56,835 nt of DNA from Bacteroidales bacterium. GTDB lineage: Bacteria > Bacteroidota > Bacteroidia > Bacteroidales > F082. Shown here piece by piece: positions 33,487 to 43,600 of this stretch; the stretch's first letter is position 1, and every line of letters starts with the position of its first letter. The stretch is taken from positions 1 to 56,835 of the forward strand of contig JAFUVT010000026.1 in NCBI GenBank assembly GCA_017477425.1. The letters are read 5' to 3'. The position numbers were made by a program, and so were the translations under genes. Under the pieces are notes generated by a model that searched no databases, was not told where the DNA came from, and saw only the letters and a list, made by a program, of their open reading frames with translations.

Positions 33487-35763
33487 TCATTTTATTTGGA
33501 ACCTCACGCCCAAATAGCCCCTGATGCCGCTCAGCGGGCCCCACACCATCGAGGCGTCGAAGTCCTCGCTGGTCGGGTCGTTGGCAGAGATGATGGGATA
33601 GTCCTGGGTGTAGTTGGTCAGGTTCTCGCTGCCCACATAGAGTTCCCAGTTTTTGCCCAGCTTCTTCGTAATCTGCGCATTCATAATCACATAGAACGGC
33701 GAACGTTCGATGTTCTGGCCGTTGGCCACAGCGGTGGCGTTGCCTGCCAAGTTGGGCACACGGCTGTCGCCGTTGAACTGCGTCGTGAAGTCGAACTGCC
33801 ACGTTCCGGGGGCATACGACATCGTCACCAAGCCCTTGTAACGGTTAACGAAAGGCTTCTCGCGAAGCGTGTCGTTGATGGTCATCTTCACGTCGTTGTA
33901 GCGGAAGGCCAAAGTCAGGTCGAAGTCCTTGAAAATCTCGCAGTTGGCCTCGATTTGGGCGCTGTTGGAATAGGATTTTCCGTTGAGGTTATAGATACGC
34001 GTCTCGTGGGCATCGGCGTCGCGGTCGAGGACGATTTGATTTAGGAAATCAGTGCGGTAGAAGTCGGCCTGCATAGTCAACTCGCGCCAGCCGATTTTGA
34101 AGGTCTTGGTTAGGTTGAGGCCGTAGTTCCAAGCCTCTTCCATCTTGGGCGTATCGACAAAGACGATTTCGCGCGCCGAGGCCAGCATCGTCGAGTTCTC
34201 GGCCAACACATTGGGCGAACGGTAGCCCTTGCCTGCCGAGAGGCGGAAAGTCCAAGTCTTGGTGGGCTCGTAGCGCACGTGCACACGCGGCGTGTAGAGC
34301 AGCTTTTGGTAATAGGTGTTGTAGTCGCCCCTCATACCGAGGATGAAGCTCCAATGGTCGTAGTCGTTGTAGGTGTATTCGGCAAAGACGCCCGGCACGT
34401 GCTCGGTGCGGGTGGGTCTGCTTTCTTCCAATATCACGTCGGAATGGCCACGTTCTGAGCGGACTATGTGCTCGTTGTACTTGTCGTAGGAATAGCTGGC
34501 ACCCACCGAATATTTGTGCATCGTGTTGGAAATGTACGAGTTGAAGAGCACATTGGCATAGTAGGAATACTGCTCGATGTGGTAGATGTTGGTGTTGAAA
34601 TAAGCTGAGTGCATCTTGTGGTAGGTGAACTGCTGTTGGATGCCGAGGCTGGTCTCCACGCGGTCGAAGAGGAAACCGGTCTTCGAGAAAGCCTCGTAGC
34701 GCTGCGTGTTGATGCCGAAGCCCAGACTGTCGCCCGCCGTGCCTTCGTGCAGATGTGCGCCCGGCACGAACCCGATTTGTCCGCCATAGCGGTCTTCCTT
34801 CAAGGCCTTCACGCCCCAGAAGCCTTCAAACCATTCGTTGGCATAGTTGTAGCGGGCGAAGATGTTGTATTGGGTCACCTGCGGGTCGTCTACGAAATGG
34901 TCGCCATTGTAGTCCATCGTCATGAAATTGTGGTTGACGTGGCCGAGCACCATCATGCTGCCGTGTTTGCCCACGTTCCAGCGGGTGTTGAAGTTGAATT
35001 CAGCCATGCCCATCGTGTTGCCGAAGAGGTTGAGGAAAAGCTTCTCGCTCTCCCCCACTTCGGGTTTCTTGTAATCCACGTTGATTTGTCCGCTGATTGA
35101 CTCGTAACCGTTTCTCACCGAGGAAGTTCCCTTCGACACTTGGATGGCGTTCATCCAGTTGCCTGGCACATAATTGAGTCCGAACGCCGAAGCGGCACCT
35201 CGGAAATTGGGCATGTTTTCGGCCAACATCTGGGTATAGAGCCCACTCAAGCCCAACAGCTCGATTTGCTTCGCTCCCGTGACGGCATCGCTGTAGGTGA
35301 CGTCCACCGAAGCGTTGTTCTCAAAGCTCTCGGCAAGGCTGCAGCAAGCGGCGCGACGCAGGCTCTGCGTGGTGATGGTTTGCACGACCATAGGCTCAAG
35401 GGCCGAGATGAAAGTGGCCTTCTGTCGGGCCTCGATTTCCACTTCGTTGAGCATGTGTATCGAATGGAAAATGTGGTCGTAATGCACGGGCTCGAACATG
35501 TGATGCACCGTGTCGTTCTCGTAGCTGATGCAGCTGAAAACGAGGCATCCGATTTCGCCGTGGACGGGGATTTTGTAATGCCCGTTGGCATCGGTTACCA
35601 CGCCCTGGTTGACGATTTTCCAATATACGTTGACGCCAGGCAGCGGCATGCGGTCGCCGTTTTCGGCTTCTTCATAGACGGTGCCTTCGATGAAATCCTG
35701 TGCCATTGCGCCCGAAGCGTAGCACATCAGCAAAAATGCAAAAATGAATCTTAGGGTTTTCAT
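33487..35763 (-). CDS. TonB-dependent outer-membrane receptor
   Basis: 758 residues from ATG 35763 (signal MKTLRFIFAFLLMCYASGAMAQ). A carboxypeptidase-regulatory-like domain (~23-105, EGTVYEEAENGDRMPLPGVNVYW), a plug (~115-235, with LLGLSGLYTQMLAENMP), and a 22-strand type beta barrel ending in GYLGVRFQIK follow. There is no SusD partner, so a small ligand such as a metal complex or cofactor is more likely than a glycan; the ligand is not determined. The barrel has aromatic strand ends as expected. A nearly leaderless -7 box overlaps the divergent nitroreductase promoter region. Confidence 0.9.
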   Translation of the reverse strand: MKTLRFIFAFLLMCYASGAMAQDFIEGTVYEEAENGDRMPLPGVNVYWKIVNQGVVTDANGHYKIPVHGEIGCLVFSCISYENDTVHHMFEPVHYDHIFHSIHMLNEVEIEARQKATFISALEPMVVQTITTQSLRRAACCSLAESFENNASVDVTYSDAVTGAKQIELLGLSGLYTQMLAENMPNFRGAASAFGLNYVPGNWMNAIQVSKGTSSVRNGYESISGQINVDYKKPEVGESEKLFLNLFGNTMGMAEFNFNTRWNVGKHGSMMVLGHVNHNFMTMDYNGDHFVDDPQVTQYNIFARYNYANEWFEGFWGVKALKEDRYGGQIGFVPGAHLHEGTAGDSLGFGINTQRYEAFSKTGFLFDRVETSLGIQQQFTYHKMHSAYFNTNIYHIEQYSYYANVLFNSYISNTMHKYSVGASYSYDKYNEHIVRSERGHSDVILEESRPTRTEHVPGVFAEYTYNDYDHWSFILGMRGDYNTYYQKLLYTPRVHVRYEPTKTWTFRLSAGKGYRSPNVLAENSTMLASAREIVFVDTPKMEEAWNYGLNLTKTFKIGWRELTMQADFYRTDFLNQIVLDRDADAHETRIYNLNGKSYSNSAQIEANCEIFKDFDLTLAFRYNDVKMTINDTLREKPFVNRYKGLVTMSYAPGTWQFDFTTQFNGDSRVPNLAGNATAVANGQNIERSPFYVIMNAQITKKLGKNWELYVGSENLTNYTQDYPIISANDPTSEDFDASMVWGPLSGIRGYLGVRFQIK

Positions 35764-35782
35764 AACGGAAAAATTTGAGGCG

Positions 35783-35790
35783 CAAAGATA
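35783..35790 (-). promoter_or_regulatory. -7 promoter box for the TonB receptor gene
   Basis: TATCTTTG on the minus strand, 19 bases before the ATG. It lies only 11 bases from the divergent plus-strand box at 35802-35809. Confidence 0.5.
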
Positions 35791-35801
35791 ATGAAAATCT
35801 G

Positions 35802-35809
35802 TATCTTTG
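35802..35809 (+). promoter_or_regulatory. -7 promoter box for the nitroreductase gene
   Basis: TATCTTTG on the plus strand, 60 bases before the ATG at 35870. Confidence 0.5.
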
Positions 35810-35869
35810 TGGCGGGTTTGGGAAACAAATCCATCACAAATCGAAAACAAATCCAATCTTTACAGAATT

Positions 35870-36508
35870 ATGGCAGACGGATACCTTGAAAAACGCTACG
35901 AAGAGGTCTTTGGCGCAGGCGCGAAGAAGACCGTCGTGAAACATACCTCCATCGAGACGCTGATGGAGAAAAACCGCAGCTATCGCGGTTATCAGAAGGA
36001 CTTTGTGGTGAAGCGCGAGATGCTGGAACGCATCGTGGCGGTGAACGCCAAAATCGCCTCGGCGAAGAACCAGCAAGTGCTTCGCTTTAAGTTGGTTACG
36101 AAAGAGACGGGGGCCGACTTCGTCCTGCAAAACATGAAACTCGGCGGTTTGCTGCCTGAGTTGCACTTGCCCTTCGCCGGCACCGAGCCCGAGGCCTTCA
36201 TCATCATTTGCAGTACCGCGCCCGAAAGCAAATTCGTTGACATCGACCTCGGCATTGCTGCACAAAGTATGTTGCTAAAGGCCACTGAAATGGGCCTGAA
36301 CGGCATCATGATTGGCGCTTTCAACAAGGCAAAAATCACCGAGCATTTTCAGTTGCCCTACGAGCCGCTGTTGATGTTAGCCATCGGCAAGGGGAACGAA
36401 AGAATCAAGTTGGAGCCCGTGAATGCAGGCGAGAAATTGGCCTATTACCGCGATGCGGAAGGCGTGCAGTTTGTGCCGAAAATCCGGTGGGAACAATTGG
36501 TTATTTAG
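35870..36508 (+). CDS. Nitroreductase family protein
   Basis: 212 residues from ATG 35870. The nitroreductase fold is seen in the N-terminal RSYRGYQKDFVVKREMLERI, a typical R-S-x-R FMN contact, and in GIAAQSMLLKATEMGLNGIMIGAF, where FMN-binding helices and the cofactor loop lie. Such enzymes are FMN-dependent NAD(P)H oxidoreductases acting on quinones, flavins or nitro compounds. Substrate not deducible. Divergent from the TonB receptor. Confidence 0.85.
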   Translation: MADGYLEKRYEEVFGAGAKKTVVKHTSIETLMEKNRSYRGYQKDFVVKREMLERIVAVNAKIASAKNQQVLRFKLVTKETGADFVLQNMKLGGLLPELHLPFAGTEPEAFIIICSTAPESKFVDIDLGIAAQSMLLKATEMGLNGIMIGAFNKAKITEHFQLPYEPLLMLAIGKGNERIKLEPVNAGEKLAYYRDAEGVQFVPKIRWEQLVI

Positions 36509-36638
36509 GGATTGGCTTGTAGAGATTGGCTTGCGCCAAGAAATCTTCCAAAATTTTGTTCAAAAATCATTCAAAATCAATTAATTATATATTTTGAAAC
36601 AGATTTTATCGGATTTCTCGCGAAGCGATACCATAAAT

Positions 36639-36668
36639 AAAACGCACTTTGTGGGTGCGTTTTTTTTG
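36639..36668 (+). terminator. Intrinsic terminator downstream of the nitroreductase gene
   Basis: ACGCAC (36642-36647) pairs with GTGCGT (36655-36660) and is followed by eight T. It lies 130 bases after the stop. Confidence 0.75.
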
Positions 36669-36700
36669 AATAATTTGCACAGTGTGAGTGCATTTTGGCT

Positions 36701-36776
36701 TGTAGGACTGTCGTATCACGGCAGCCGCTGTAATGGGTTGGCAAACAGCGGCTGCCACGGTGTGGCAGCCCTACAA
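36701..36776. repeat. Palindromic element, family D
   Basis: About 30-base arms starting TGTAGGACTGTC and ending GGCAGCCCTACA enclose a ~16-base loop. Near-identical in its outer parts to 25732-25779. It sits between two convergent genes. Confidence 0.85.
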
Positions 36777-36781
36777 ACTCG

Positions 36782-38959
36782 TTAATTCTTCTTTGGCTGT
36801 TGCTCTGTCAGCTTGAAATTGATAGGAATCTGATAACTGACCCGAGCAGGCTTCCCGTCTTTTTTGCCGGGCGTCCATTTCGGCAACGCCTTGATGACGC
36901 GGACAGCTTCTTCGTCGCAACCGCCACCGATGCCGCGCAGCACTTTCACATTGGAAACGCTGCCGTCTTTCTCAATCACCATGCCAATGAACACGCGACC
37001 ATCAATGCCTTTGTCTCTTGCCTCTTGCGGATAGTTGAGATTTTTTGCAATGTATTCCATCAGTTTCGGTTCTCCGCCGGGGAATTGGGGCATTTCCTCC
37101 ACGATTTGAAACACACCGTCTTTGTCGGGCTGCATCTTGTCTTCTACCGGATTGTCTGGATATGTTGCGGTAGATACTTTTCTCGAATGTTCCCCTGATT
37201 CATCTTCCGCAATAACTGTTCTCACTGTGGTTTTGTGTTCACCATTCGTTTGTCCGAGATTGAACGTGATGGGCATCTGGAAAGACACACGGGCTGGCTT
37301 GCCGTCCTTCATACCCGGTTTCCATCTCGGCATGCCGCGTATTACACGAGCCGCCTCTTCATCAATGCTTTCGCACACGCCTTTAAGCACTTTGACATTG
37401 GAAACAAGGCCGTCCTTTTCCACCACGAAGGAAACGAACACCCTGCCGCCTTTGCCCTCGTCAATGGCATCTTGCGGATACTTGATGTTGCTTGCGACAA
37501 AATGCATCATCTCATCCGTGCCGCCAGGGAACTCGGGCATCTGGTCAACGATTTGGAAGATGCTGTCGTTGCTCTGGTGCTTCACCTTGACGTTGAGATC
37601 CTCGTCGGTCGTGATTTTGATCTTGTCGGAGAGCGCGTCACTGTAAATGCTAAACGGTTCGACGTCGTAACGCACTGTATCACCGTGCTTTTCCATTTCA
37701 GTGAGTTTGAAGCTGTTGGCTGGGGTTCCGTCCGCATTGTAGGAAGTCACCGTAATCTTCTTGCGTGGTTCGCCATTCATCGGGTCAAAAGCATCCGAGG
37801 TCTCGAATTTGAAGTAGGTTCCATCCTCGTTGTAAATGATGGTATCCTTCAATCGAATGGGTGCGCCATCGTCATCAAAGATTTCGAACTGACCCATTTC
37901 CACTGTGATGGGTTTCTTCTCGGCACTTTGTTCTTGCGCCGACACTTTCGTGTTGACGATCAGCAGCATTGCCAACGCGGGCAATGTGGCCAAGAGCCTC
38001 CACCAGAGGCCCTTAGCCTTTTCATTTCTTGTAATCATCTTGATTCTTTTTTTTGTTAGGATTAAACTGAAGTTATTACTAATTCCGCTGAAGTCTGTAG
38101 CCGTGCACTGCTGCAAAATCAGCATCATATAGTTTCGTTTGTCAACGCCGGTGGCCACCACATCGCGGTCGGCTTGGTATTCGTGAAGGCTCTGCAACTC
38201 CTTCTTGTACAGATAGATGAATGGGTTGAACCATTGCAGGATTTTCATTGTTTCCACAAAGAGAATGTCGGCGGAATGACCGTGGGAGATGTGGCTGCGC
38301 TCGTGGCGGACAATGTCGGGCGCAACGCTTTCATTGGGGAAGAAGGCATAACGGAAGAAGGAGAAAGAGCCTGAGGTCGGCCCTTCGACAGGCTCAGGGA
38401 CCTTGGTTTGGTTGTTGAGGTTAAGGGTGCCTGAGCTTGTCGAAGGCCCCGCTATTCTGTCAGTCGGTTTTTCAGCAGGCTCAGGGACCTTAGACAAAAA
38501 CACCGCCGTGTAGCCTTCGCGTTTCTCCTTGGACGAACGGATGATGAGCACCACCAATTTCGCTATCTTGAAAAGGAATAACAAAGCCGTTACCGCCACA
38601 CCTATTAGATAAATGCCGCCAAGGATGCGCCACCCGTTGATTTGTGCCTTTTGCGGCGCGTCGGGTGCGACTTCCACCTCGGGTAAGGCCGCTCCGCCTT
38701 CGGGCATGACGGTGATTTCGGCCAAAAGGGTGCCGCCTAACAGGTTCTGCTTCAAGTGAACCACTTGCGGCGCACTTTGTCCCATCTGCAAGCCGATGAA
38801 TGGCAGGGCCAACGAAAACAGCATCGCCGTCAGCAGGAACAACCGATTGAATTGCAGGCGGTTGCCGTTGCTGAACAGGAGCCGATAGACCAACCAAAGC
38901 ACGACGATTCCCGCCGTGATAGGGAGCAGATGACCGATGATAAGTTGTTGTGCGTTCAT
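36782..38959 (-). CDS. BlaR1/M56 metallopeptidase fused to two TonB C-terminal domains
   Basis: 725 residues. N-terminal membrane helices (~12-28, 38-58 and 112-142), then the M56 zinc site HERSH (219-223) with a following HEYQADRDVV, then another membrane segment (~325-345), then a periplasmic part with two TonB_C domains (~470-560 and ~635-720). Each has the PEFPGG/PQFPGG...YP...GRVF pattern. BlaR1-type proteins sense ligands and cleave a BlaI repressor; here the output domain resembles an energy transducer. Residues ~157-198 (KVPEPAEKP, GPSTSSGT, KVPEPVEGP) are a translated palindromic element in the cytoplasmic loop. It starts three bases after the BlaI stop. Confidence 0.88.
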   Translation of the reverse strand: MNAQQLIIGHLLPITAGIVVLWLVYRLLFSNGNRLQFNRLFLLTAMLFSLALPFIGLQMGQSAPQVVHLKQNLLGGTLLAEITVMPEGGAALPEVEVAPDAPQKAQINGWRILGGIYLIGVAVTALLFLFKIAKLVVLIIRSSKEKREGYTAVFLSKVPEPAEKPTDRIAGPSTSSGTLNLNNQTKVPEPVEGPTSGSFSFFRYAFFPNESVAPDIVRHERSHISHGHSADILFVETMKILQWFNPFIYLYKKELQSLHEYQADRDVVATGVDKRNYMMLILQQCTATDFSGISNNFSLILTKKRIKMITRNEKAKGLWWRLLATLPALAMLLIVNTKVSAQEQSAEKKPITVEMGQFEIFDDDGAPIRLKDTIIYNEDGTYFKFETSDAFDPMNGEPRKKITVTSYNADGTPANSFKLTEMEKHGDTVRYDVEPFSIYSDALSDKIKITTDEDLNVKVKHQSNDSIFQIVDQMPEFPGGTDEMMHFVASNIKYPQDAIDEGKGGRVFVSFVVEKDGLVSNVKVLKGVCESIDEEAARVIRGMPRWKPGMKDGKPARVSFQMPITFNLGQTNGEHKTTVRTVIAEDESGEHSRKVSTATYPDNPVEDKMQPDKDGVFQIVEEMPQFPGGEPKLMEYIAKNLNYPQEARDKGIDGRVFIGMVIEKDGSVSNVKVLRGIGGGCDEEAVRVIKALPKWTPGKKDGKPARVSYQIPINFKLTEQQPKKN
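38378..38491. repeat. Family A elements in frame inside the BlaR1-TonB gene
   Basis: GGCCCTTCGACAGGCTCAGG (38379-38398) pairs with an inverted copy ending at GGCCCC (38450), and a third partial copy (CAGCAGGCTCAGGGACC) follows at about 38473-38489. The gene stays open across all of them. Confidence 0.85.
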
Positions 38960-38962
38960 GGT

Positions 38963-39343
38963 TTATTTCCCTTCATCGTTGATGGCCTCGTCGATGACCT
39001 TCTTCAGGGCTTCGAGTTCTTCGAGGCTGAAGTTCTCCTTTTTGGCGAAGGCCGACACGAGGTCGAGATAGGAATTGTTGAAATAGCGCTCCACCACGCT
39101 GCCGAGGAAGCGTTGCGAATACTCCTCCTTGGTGACGGCTGGGCTGTAGCGATGCGCGCGACAGAAGGTTTCGTGCTTCACGAAGCCTTTGTTTTCCAGG
39201 ATTTTGATGACGGTCAGCACCGTGTTGTAGGCCGGCTTAGGCTCAGGGAAAGCCGCCATAATCTCGTTGGCAAAGCCTTGACCGATTGTCCAAAGCACTT
39301 GCATCACTTGTTCTTCTCCTTTAGTCAACTCTTTCATTTTCAA
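38963..39343 (-). CDS. BlaI/MecI/CopY family repressor
   Basis: 126 residues from ATG 39343, with another ATG at 39337. A winged helix (LTKGEEQVMQVLW, then AYNTVLTVIKILENKGFV) is followed by a helical dimerisation domain, as in BlaI. Such repressors are cleaved or released when the BlaR1-type peptidase next door is activated. It follows the LRR lipoprotein gene by 15 bases and precedes blaR1-tonB by three bases, so all three are likely co-transcribed. Confidence 0.92.
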   Translation of the reverse strand: MKMKELTKGEEQVMQVLWTIGQGFANEIMAAFPEPKPAYNTVLTVIKILENKGFVKHETFCRAHRYSPAVTKEEYSQRFLGSVVERYFNNSYLDLVSAFAKKENFSLEELEALKKVIDEAINDEGK

Positions 39344-39358
39344 TGTTTTTATGGTTTA

Positions 39359-40378
39359 TCAATAGTTTATGTTTATTGTTTTGCTGATTTGGATTAGTCG
39401 CATTTTGTCTTTGTCCGACAAGACGAAGTCATTGTCACGTAAAATCAGGATTTCCATCTCTGGCTTTTCCGCAAGTTCCCAAGGGAAGCGTTCCAGCAGG
39501 TTGTGTTCGGCATCGAACTCGTAGAGCGACTTCATTTTCGACAAATCAGGCAAGTCCAGAAGACAGTTGAAACCCACGCCGAAACGTTCGATGGAATCCA
39601 TTTCCGTAATCCATTCGGGGATGAAATGCAATTCGTTATGATGGATATAGAAGTATTTCAGGCGTTTTAGGTTACGCAAGGTGTCGGGGATTTCATCGAT
39701 CTTGTTGAACGAAAGGAAAAGCTGTTCCAAATTCCCCATGTCACCAATAAATTCCGGGATTTCCGTGATGTTGTTTTTGTAGAAATCCAAGTGTTTCAAC
39801 GCCTTGAAACCAGCCAATTCCTCCGGGATGCTTTCAAACTTGTTGTCGTAGAAAATCAAGTACTTGGCCTGTTTCAGTTCAGCAAATGACTTGGGCAAAG
39901 CGCTGAGTTGGTTTTTTGACAAGTTGAGGCTTTCGCATCTCAAACAACCGACATTGCTAGGCAGCGACTTGAGGCTATTGCCTGCCAACAAGATATTTTC
40001 GACTTTCGACAAACGTCGGATATCCCGTTTTTTCAAGTTCAATTTATTGAAATTCAAGTTGATTTCCTCAAGACTATCTAATGAACTGAGCCATCTGGGA
40101 ATGTGTTTGATCTGGTTGCCTTCCAGGTTCAGTCTTTGCAGGTGCGTGCAACGCTTGACGCTCGAAGGAATCCGATCGAGACCAGAATTGGTCAGCGAAA
40201 GCACCTCGATTTTATTGTCTTTGGGAATGTCAAGATAGTATCCTTCGGCCTTGATTACTTCAAACACAGTCACCGAATCAGGCACATAAGTCACATACTT
40301 ATACTTGGCGGGTTGTGTCGCACATGATGCGAACAATCCAAGGACCATTAATAATACTATGTGCGGTTTTCTGGTCAT
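39359..40378 (-). CDS. Leucine-rich-repeat lipoprotein
   Basis: 339 residues with a lipoprotein signal (MTRKPHIVLLMVLGLFASC). About ten LRRs of the bacterial type L..L.L..N.I..IP.. (e.g. LEQLFLSFNKIDEIPDTL) cover residues ~55-300. It is first in an apparent operon with blaI and blaR1-tonB, so it may provide a surface or periplasmic sensing or binding module for that system (inference). The -7 box at 40399-40406 gives a leader of ~15 bases. Confidence 0.85.
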   Translation of the reverse strand: MTRKPHIVLLMVLGLFASCATQPAKYKYVTYVPDSVTVFEVIKAEGYYLDIPKDNKIEVLSLTNSGLDRIPSSVKRCTHLQRLNLEGNQIKHIPRWLSSLDSLEEINLNFNKLNLKKRDIRRLSKVENILLAGNSLKSLPSNVGCLRCESLNLSKNQLSALPKSFAELKQAKYLIFYDNKFESIPEELAGFKALKHLDFYKNNITEIPEFIGDMGNLEQLFLSFNKIDEIPDTLRNLKRLKYFYIHHNELHFIPEWITEMDSIERFGVGFNCLLDLPDLSKMKSLYEFDAEHNLLERFPWELAEKPEMEILILRDNDFVLSDKDKMRLIQISKTININY

Positions 40379-40398
40379 TTTGACTCGTTTTGACGCTG

Positions 40399-40406
40399 CA
40401 AAGATA
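40399..40406 (-). promoter_or_regulatory. -7 promoter box for the LRR-blaI-blaR1 operon
   Basis: TATCTTTG on the minus strand, 20 bases before the ATG at 40378. No palindromic BlaI operator was recognised near it by eye. Confidence 0.45.
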
Positions 40407-40507
40407 CAGAACTTTTTGAATATACAACTATTTTATTAGTTATTTTATTGTGTTTTTCGCGAAAATATTTTTTTCGCGTTTTTTCACGTGGTTTGCAAAA
40501 TTATTCC

Positions 40508-40515
40508 TATTTTTG
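40508..40515 (+). promoter_or_regulatory. -7 promoter box for tRNA-Thr
   Basis: TATTTTTG, about 34 bases before the tRNA. A possible -33 TTTG at 40492-40495 is too near for the usual spacing. The preceding bases 40441-40490 are AT-rich with a TTTTTCGCGAAAA palindrome (40453-40465). Confidence 0.45.
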
Positions 40516-40549
40516 CAGCCTCAATTGAATCCCTTAAGGGGAGAGAGAA

Positions 40550-40622
<73 letters not shown>

Positions 40623-40630
40623 CTTGATAC

Positions 40631-40664
40631 AAAAAAATGAGAACCTGCAGGTTCTCATTTTTTT
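40631..40664. terminator. Intrinsic terminator of tRNA-Thr
   Basis: A perfect palindrome of 34 bases: AAAAAAATGAGAACCTG and its complement, ending in seven T. Its T tract runs directly into the next gene's -7 box. Confidence 0.85.
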
Positions 40665-40665
40665 G

Positions 40666-40673
40666 TATCTTTG
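40666..40673 (+). promoter_or_regulatory. -7 promoter box for the DUF4175 gene, near-leaderless
   Basis: TATCTTTG, eight bases before ATG 40682. It fixes the start of the DUF4175 gene inside a longer reading frame that overlaps the terminator. Confidence 0.55.
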
Positions 40674-40681
40674 CGCCTGAT

Positions 40682-43600
40682 ATGTCTGCACCGAACAAAC
40701 TGATAGGGAAAATCGAAGGCTTCACGCGGAAGTACTACCTCAATCGCCTGATACAAGGCGTGTTGGTGGGTGCCGTGCTGTGGATCGTCTTCTATTTGCT
40801 CATCAACGGGCTGGAATATTTCTCGTGGTTCCCGCCCAAGGGACGCTTTGTGTTGTTCCTGTTTTTGCTGGCGGGTAGCGCTTTCGTCGCGGTGTATTAT
40901 TTCCTTATCCCGCTCATCAATCTCATTCGGTTCCGAAAGAAGATGTCGGTGGAGCAAGCCTCGACGCTCATCGGAAAGTTTTTCCCTGAAATCAAGGACA
41001 AACTGCTGAATACCATACAACTAAGCAAGCTGATGGAGACTTCTAAAGTCGGCCCTTCGACAGGCTCAGGGACCTCTGACGAACAGGTCGTTGAGCCTGT
41101 CGAAACGCCGTCCGATAATGCCTTGCTTCTGGCAACCATCGAGCAGCGCAGTGCACGCCTCTCCCCTATCCGTTTCTCTGATGCCGTCGACTTGCGCGGC
41201 AACTTGAAATATCTGGGCATTTTCTTCGGCCTACTCCTCTTATTAATATTGCTGATGGTGTTCCTGCCTTCGTTTGCCGTGCAACCCACGCAACGCATCG
41301 TCAACTACGAGCAGCATTTCGAGAAGCCCCTCCCCTATCAGGTCGAGTTTTCGCAAGACGAAATCGAGACCACCCAAGGCGCGGAGGTGAAATTCAACAT
41401 CCACGTCACTGGCGACCGCATCCCCGACGCTTTCTATGTGAAAAGCGAACTGGGACAGCAACTGATGACCAAAGTCTCCACCAACGATTTCAGCTACACG
41501 TTCAAAAATCTCTACAACGATTTGGATTTCAACGTGATGGGAGGCGAATACAATAGTCAGCCCATCCACATCACGGTGCACCCCAACCCTACCCTACTCT
41601 CCTATCGCTGCGAGATGCACTATCCGGCCTATCTCCACCGCGCCGCCGAAACGATGGAAGGCAAGACCCGCCTCATCGTCCCGCAAGGCACGCGCCTGGT
41701 TTTCAACTTCGTGACTCGCGACACCGAGCAACTGCAAATCCTCAAAGATTCGACGCTGACCGATTTGGAAAAAACCAATGATGTTTTTGAATACCAATTC
41801 GTTGCTTCCAATGCCACCCAGTTCGACGCCAAGGTGCAAAACACTTGGAACGCCACCATCGACCCATTGCGATTTTCGGTGGATGTGGTGCCCGACGCCT
41901 ATCCCGACATCCGCGTCGAGTCGTTTGACGAGCAACTTTCCACTGATGTGTATTTCTCGGGCCTCGTCACCGACGATTATGGCTTCAGCCGCCTGACTTT
42001 CAACTGCAAGGTGAAAGAGCCCATCGAAAAGAACATCGTCAAATCCGTGCCCATCGACTTGAAGCAAACCCGAACCTCCTTCTTCTACCAGTTCAATATG
42101 GATAGTCTCGGTATCATGCCCGGACAGAACATGGAGGTCTACTTCGAGATTTGGGACAACGACGGTTTCCACGGCCCGAAGTCGAAGCGTTCCGAGACTT
42201 TCACTTACTATAAACCCTCTGAGGCCGCCTTGGACAGCATCGCCAACCAAGAGTCGGAAGACATCATGGAACGCCTTTCGGAGAAGTCGCAAGAGGCTGA
42301 CAAACTGCAAGATGAGATAGAGAAGATGCTGCAAGACCTCATCCAGAAGAAGGATTTGGACTGGTCCGACAAGGAGAAGATGAAGGAGCTGATGGAAAAG
42401 CAGAAAGAGATTCAGGACGAATGGAACAAGCTGCAGGAAGAACAGGAGAAGCTGGCTGATTTCATGAAGGAACACGACATCGCCAATGAAGACCTCATCA
42501 AGAAGCAAGAACAGATTAATAAGTTGTTCGAAGAAGTCATCCCCGAGGAGCTTCAGAAGATGATGGAGCAAATCGACAAGCTGCTTGAGGAAATGCCGCG
42601 TGAGCAGATGCAGCAGACCATGCAGGACATCAAGAAGAACAACCAGAAGATGCAGGAGTTGCTCGACCGCAATTTGGCGCTTTTGGAGCAACTGAAAATG
42701 GAGAAAGACCTCAACGACTTGGCCAACAAGTTGGATCAACTCGGAGAGGAATTGCAAAATCAAAACACTGAAAATCAAGATAAAGAAGCAGGGGAGGAGA
42801 GCGACCAAAAATCGGCGGAGGAAGCCAAAGAGGAATTCGACAAGATGATGGACGAACTCGACCAACTGTTGGAGAAAAACCAAGAGCTGCAAGATCCATT
42901 TGACATGCAGAAGGACGAAGAGATGCAAGAGAGCATTGACCAGGACCTTCAAGACGCCATGCAGAATGAGCAGAATGGCGAACAACAGCAATCGCAACAA
43001 AACAAGAACGAAGCCGGGCAAAAGATGAAGCAGATGGCCAACCAAATGATGATGCAAATGCAGATGGCTGGCATGGAACAGATGGCCGAAGACGCCCACT
43101 TGGTGCGCATCTTGCTCGAAAACGTGGTACATGCCTCGCACGAGCAAGAAGCGCTGATGACCGAAATCGGAGCATTGCGCACCGACGACCCCTCGCTGAC
43201 CGAGAAAATCATCCACCAAAAGGAAGTGGCCGACAACTTCAACATGGTCCGCGACTCGCTGCGCAGCATGGCCTTGCGTCAGCCCATGATCAAAAACTTT
43301 GTGTTCGACGAGTTGCACATCATTGAAAATCAGACCGAAAACGCGATGAAACAGCTCAACGACCTGAAATTGTCGCAGGCCACACGCCACCAACAAACCG
43401 CCATGATGTCAATGAACAACCTGGCGCTGATGCTGGCCGAGTCGCTGGAGAACATGGAAAACAGCATGGAGGCCATGGGCATGCCCATGCCCAATAGCAA
43501 ACCCAAGCCAGGGCAAGGAAGCCAAAGCCTGAAAAACATGCAGCAGATGCAACAGCAACTCAGCGAACAACTGAAGCAAATGCAACAACAAATGGAGCAG

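Noticed and set aside
40441..40549. Possible oriC from AT-rich DNA near mnmG
   Set aside because: No clear TTATCCACA-type DnaA boxes; better explained as tRNA promoter region.
41594..43396. 600-codon minus-strand frame, Leu/His/Val-rich
   Set aside because: Complement of the Glu/Lys/Gln-rich coiled coil of the DUF4175 gene; no domain.
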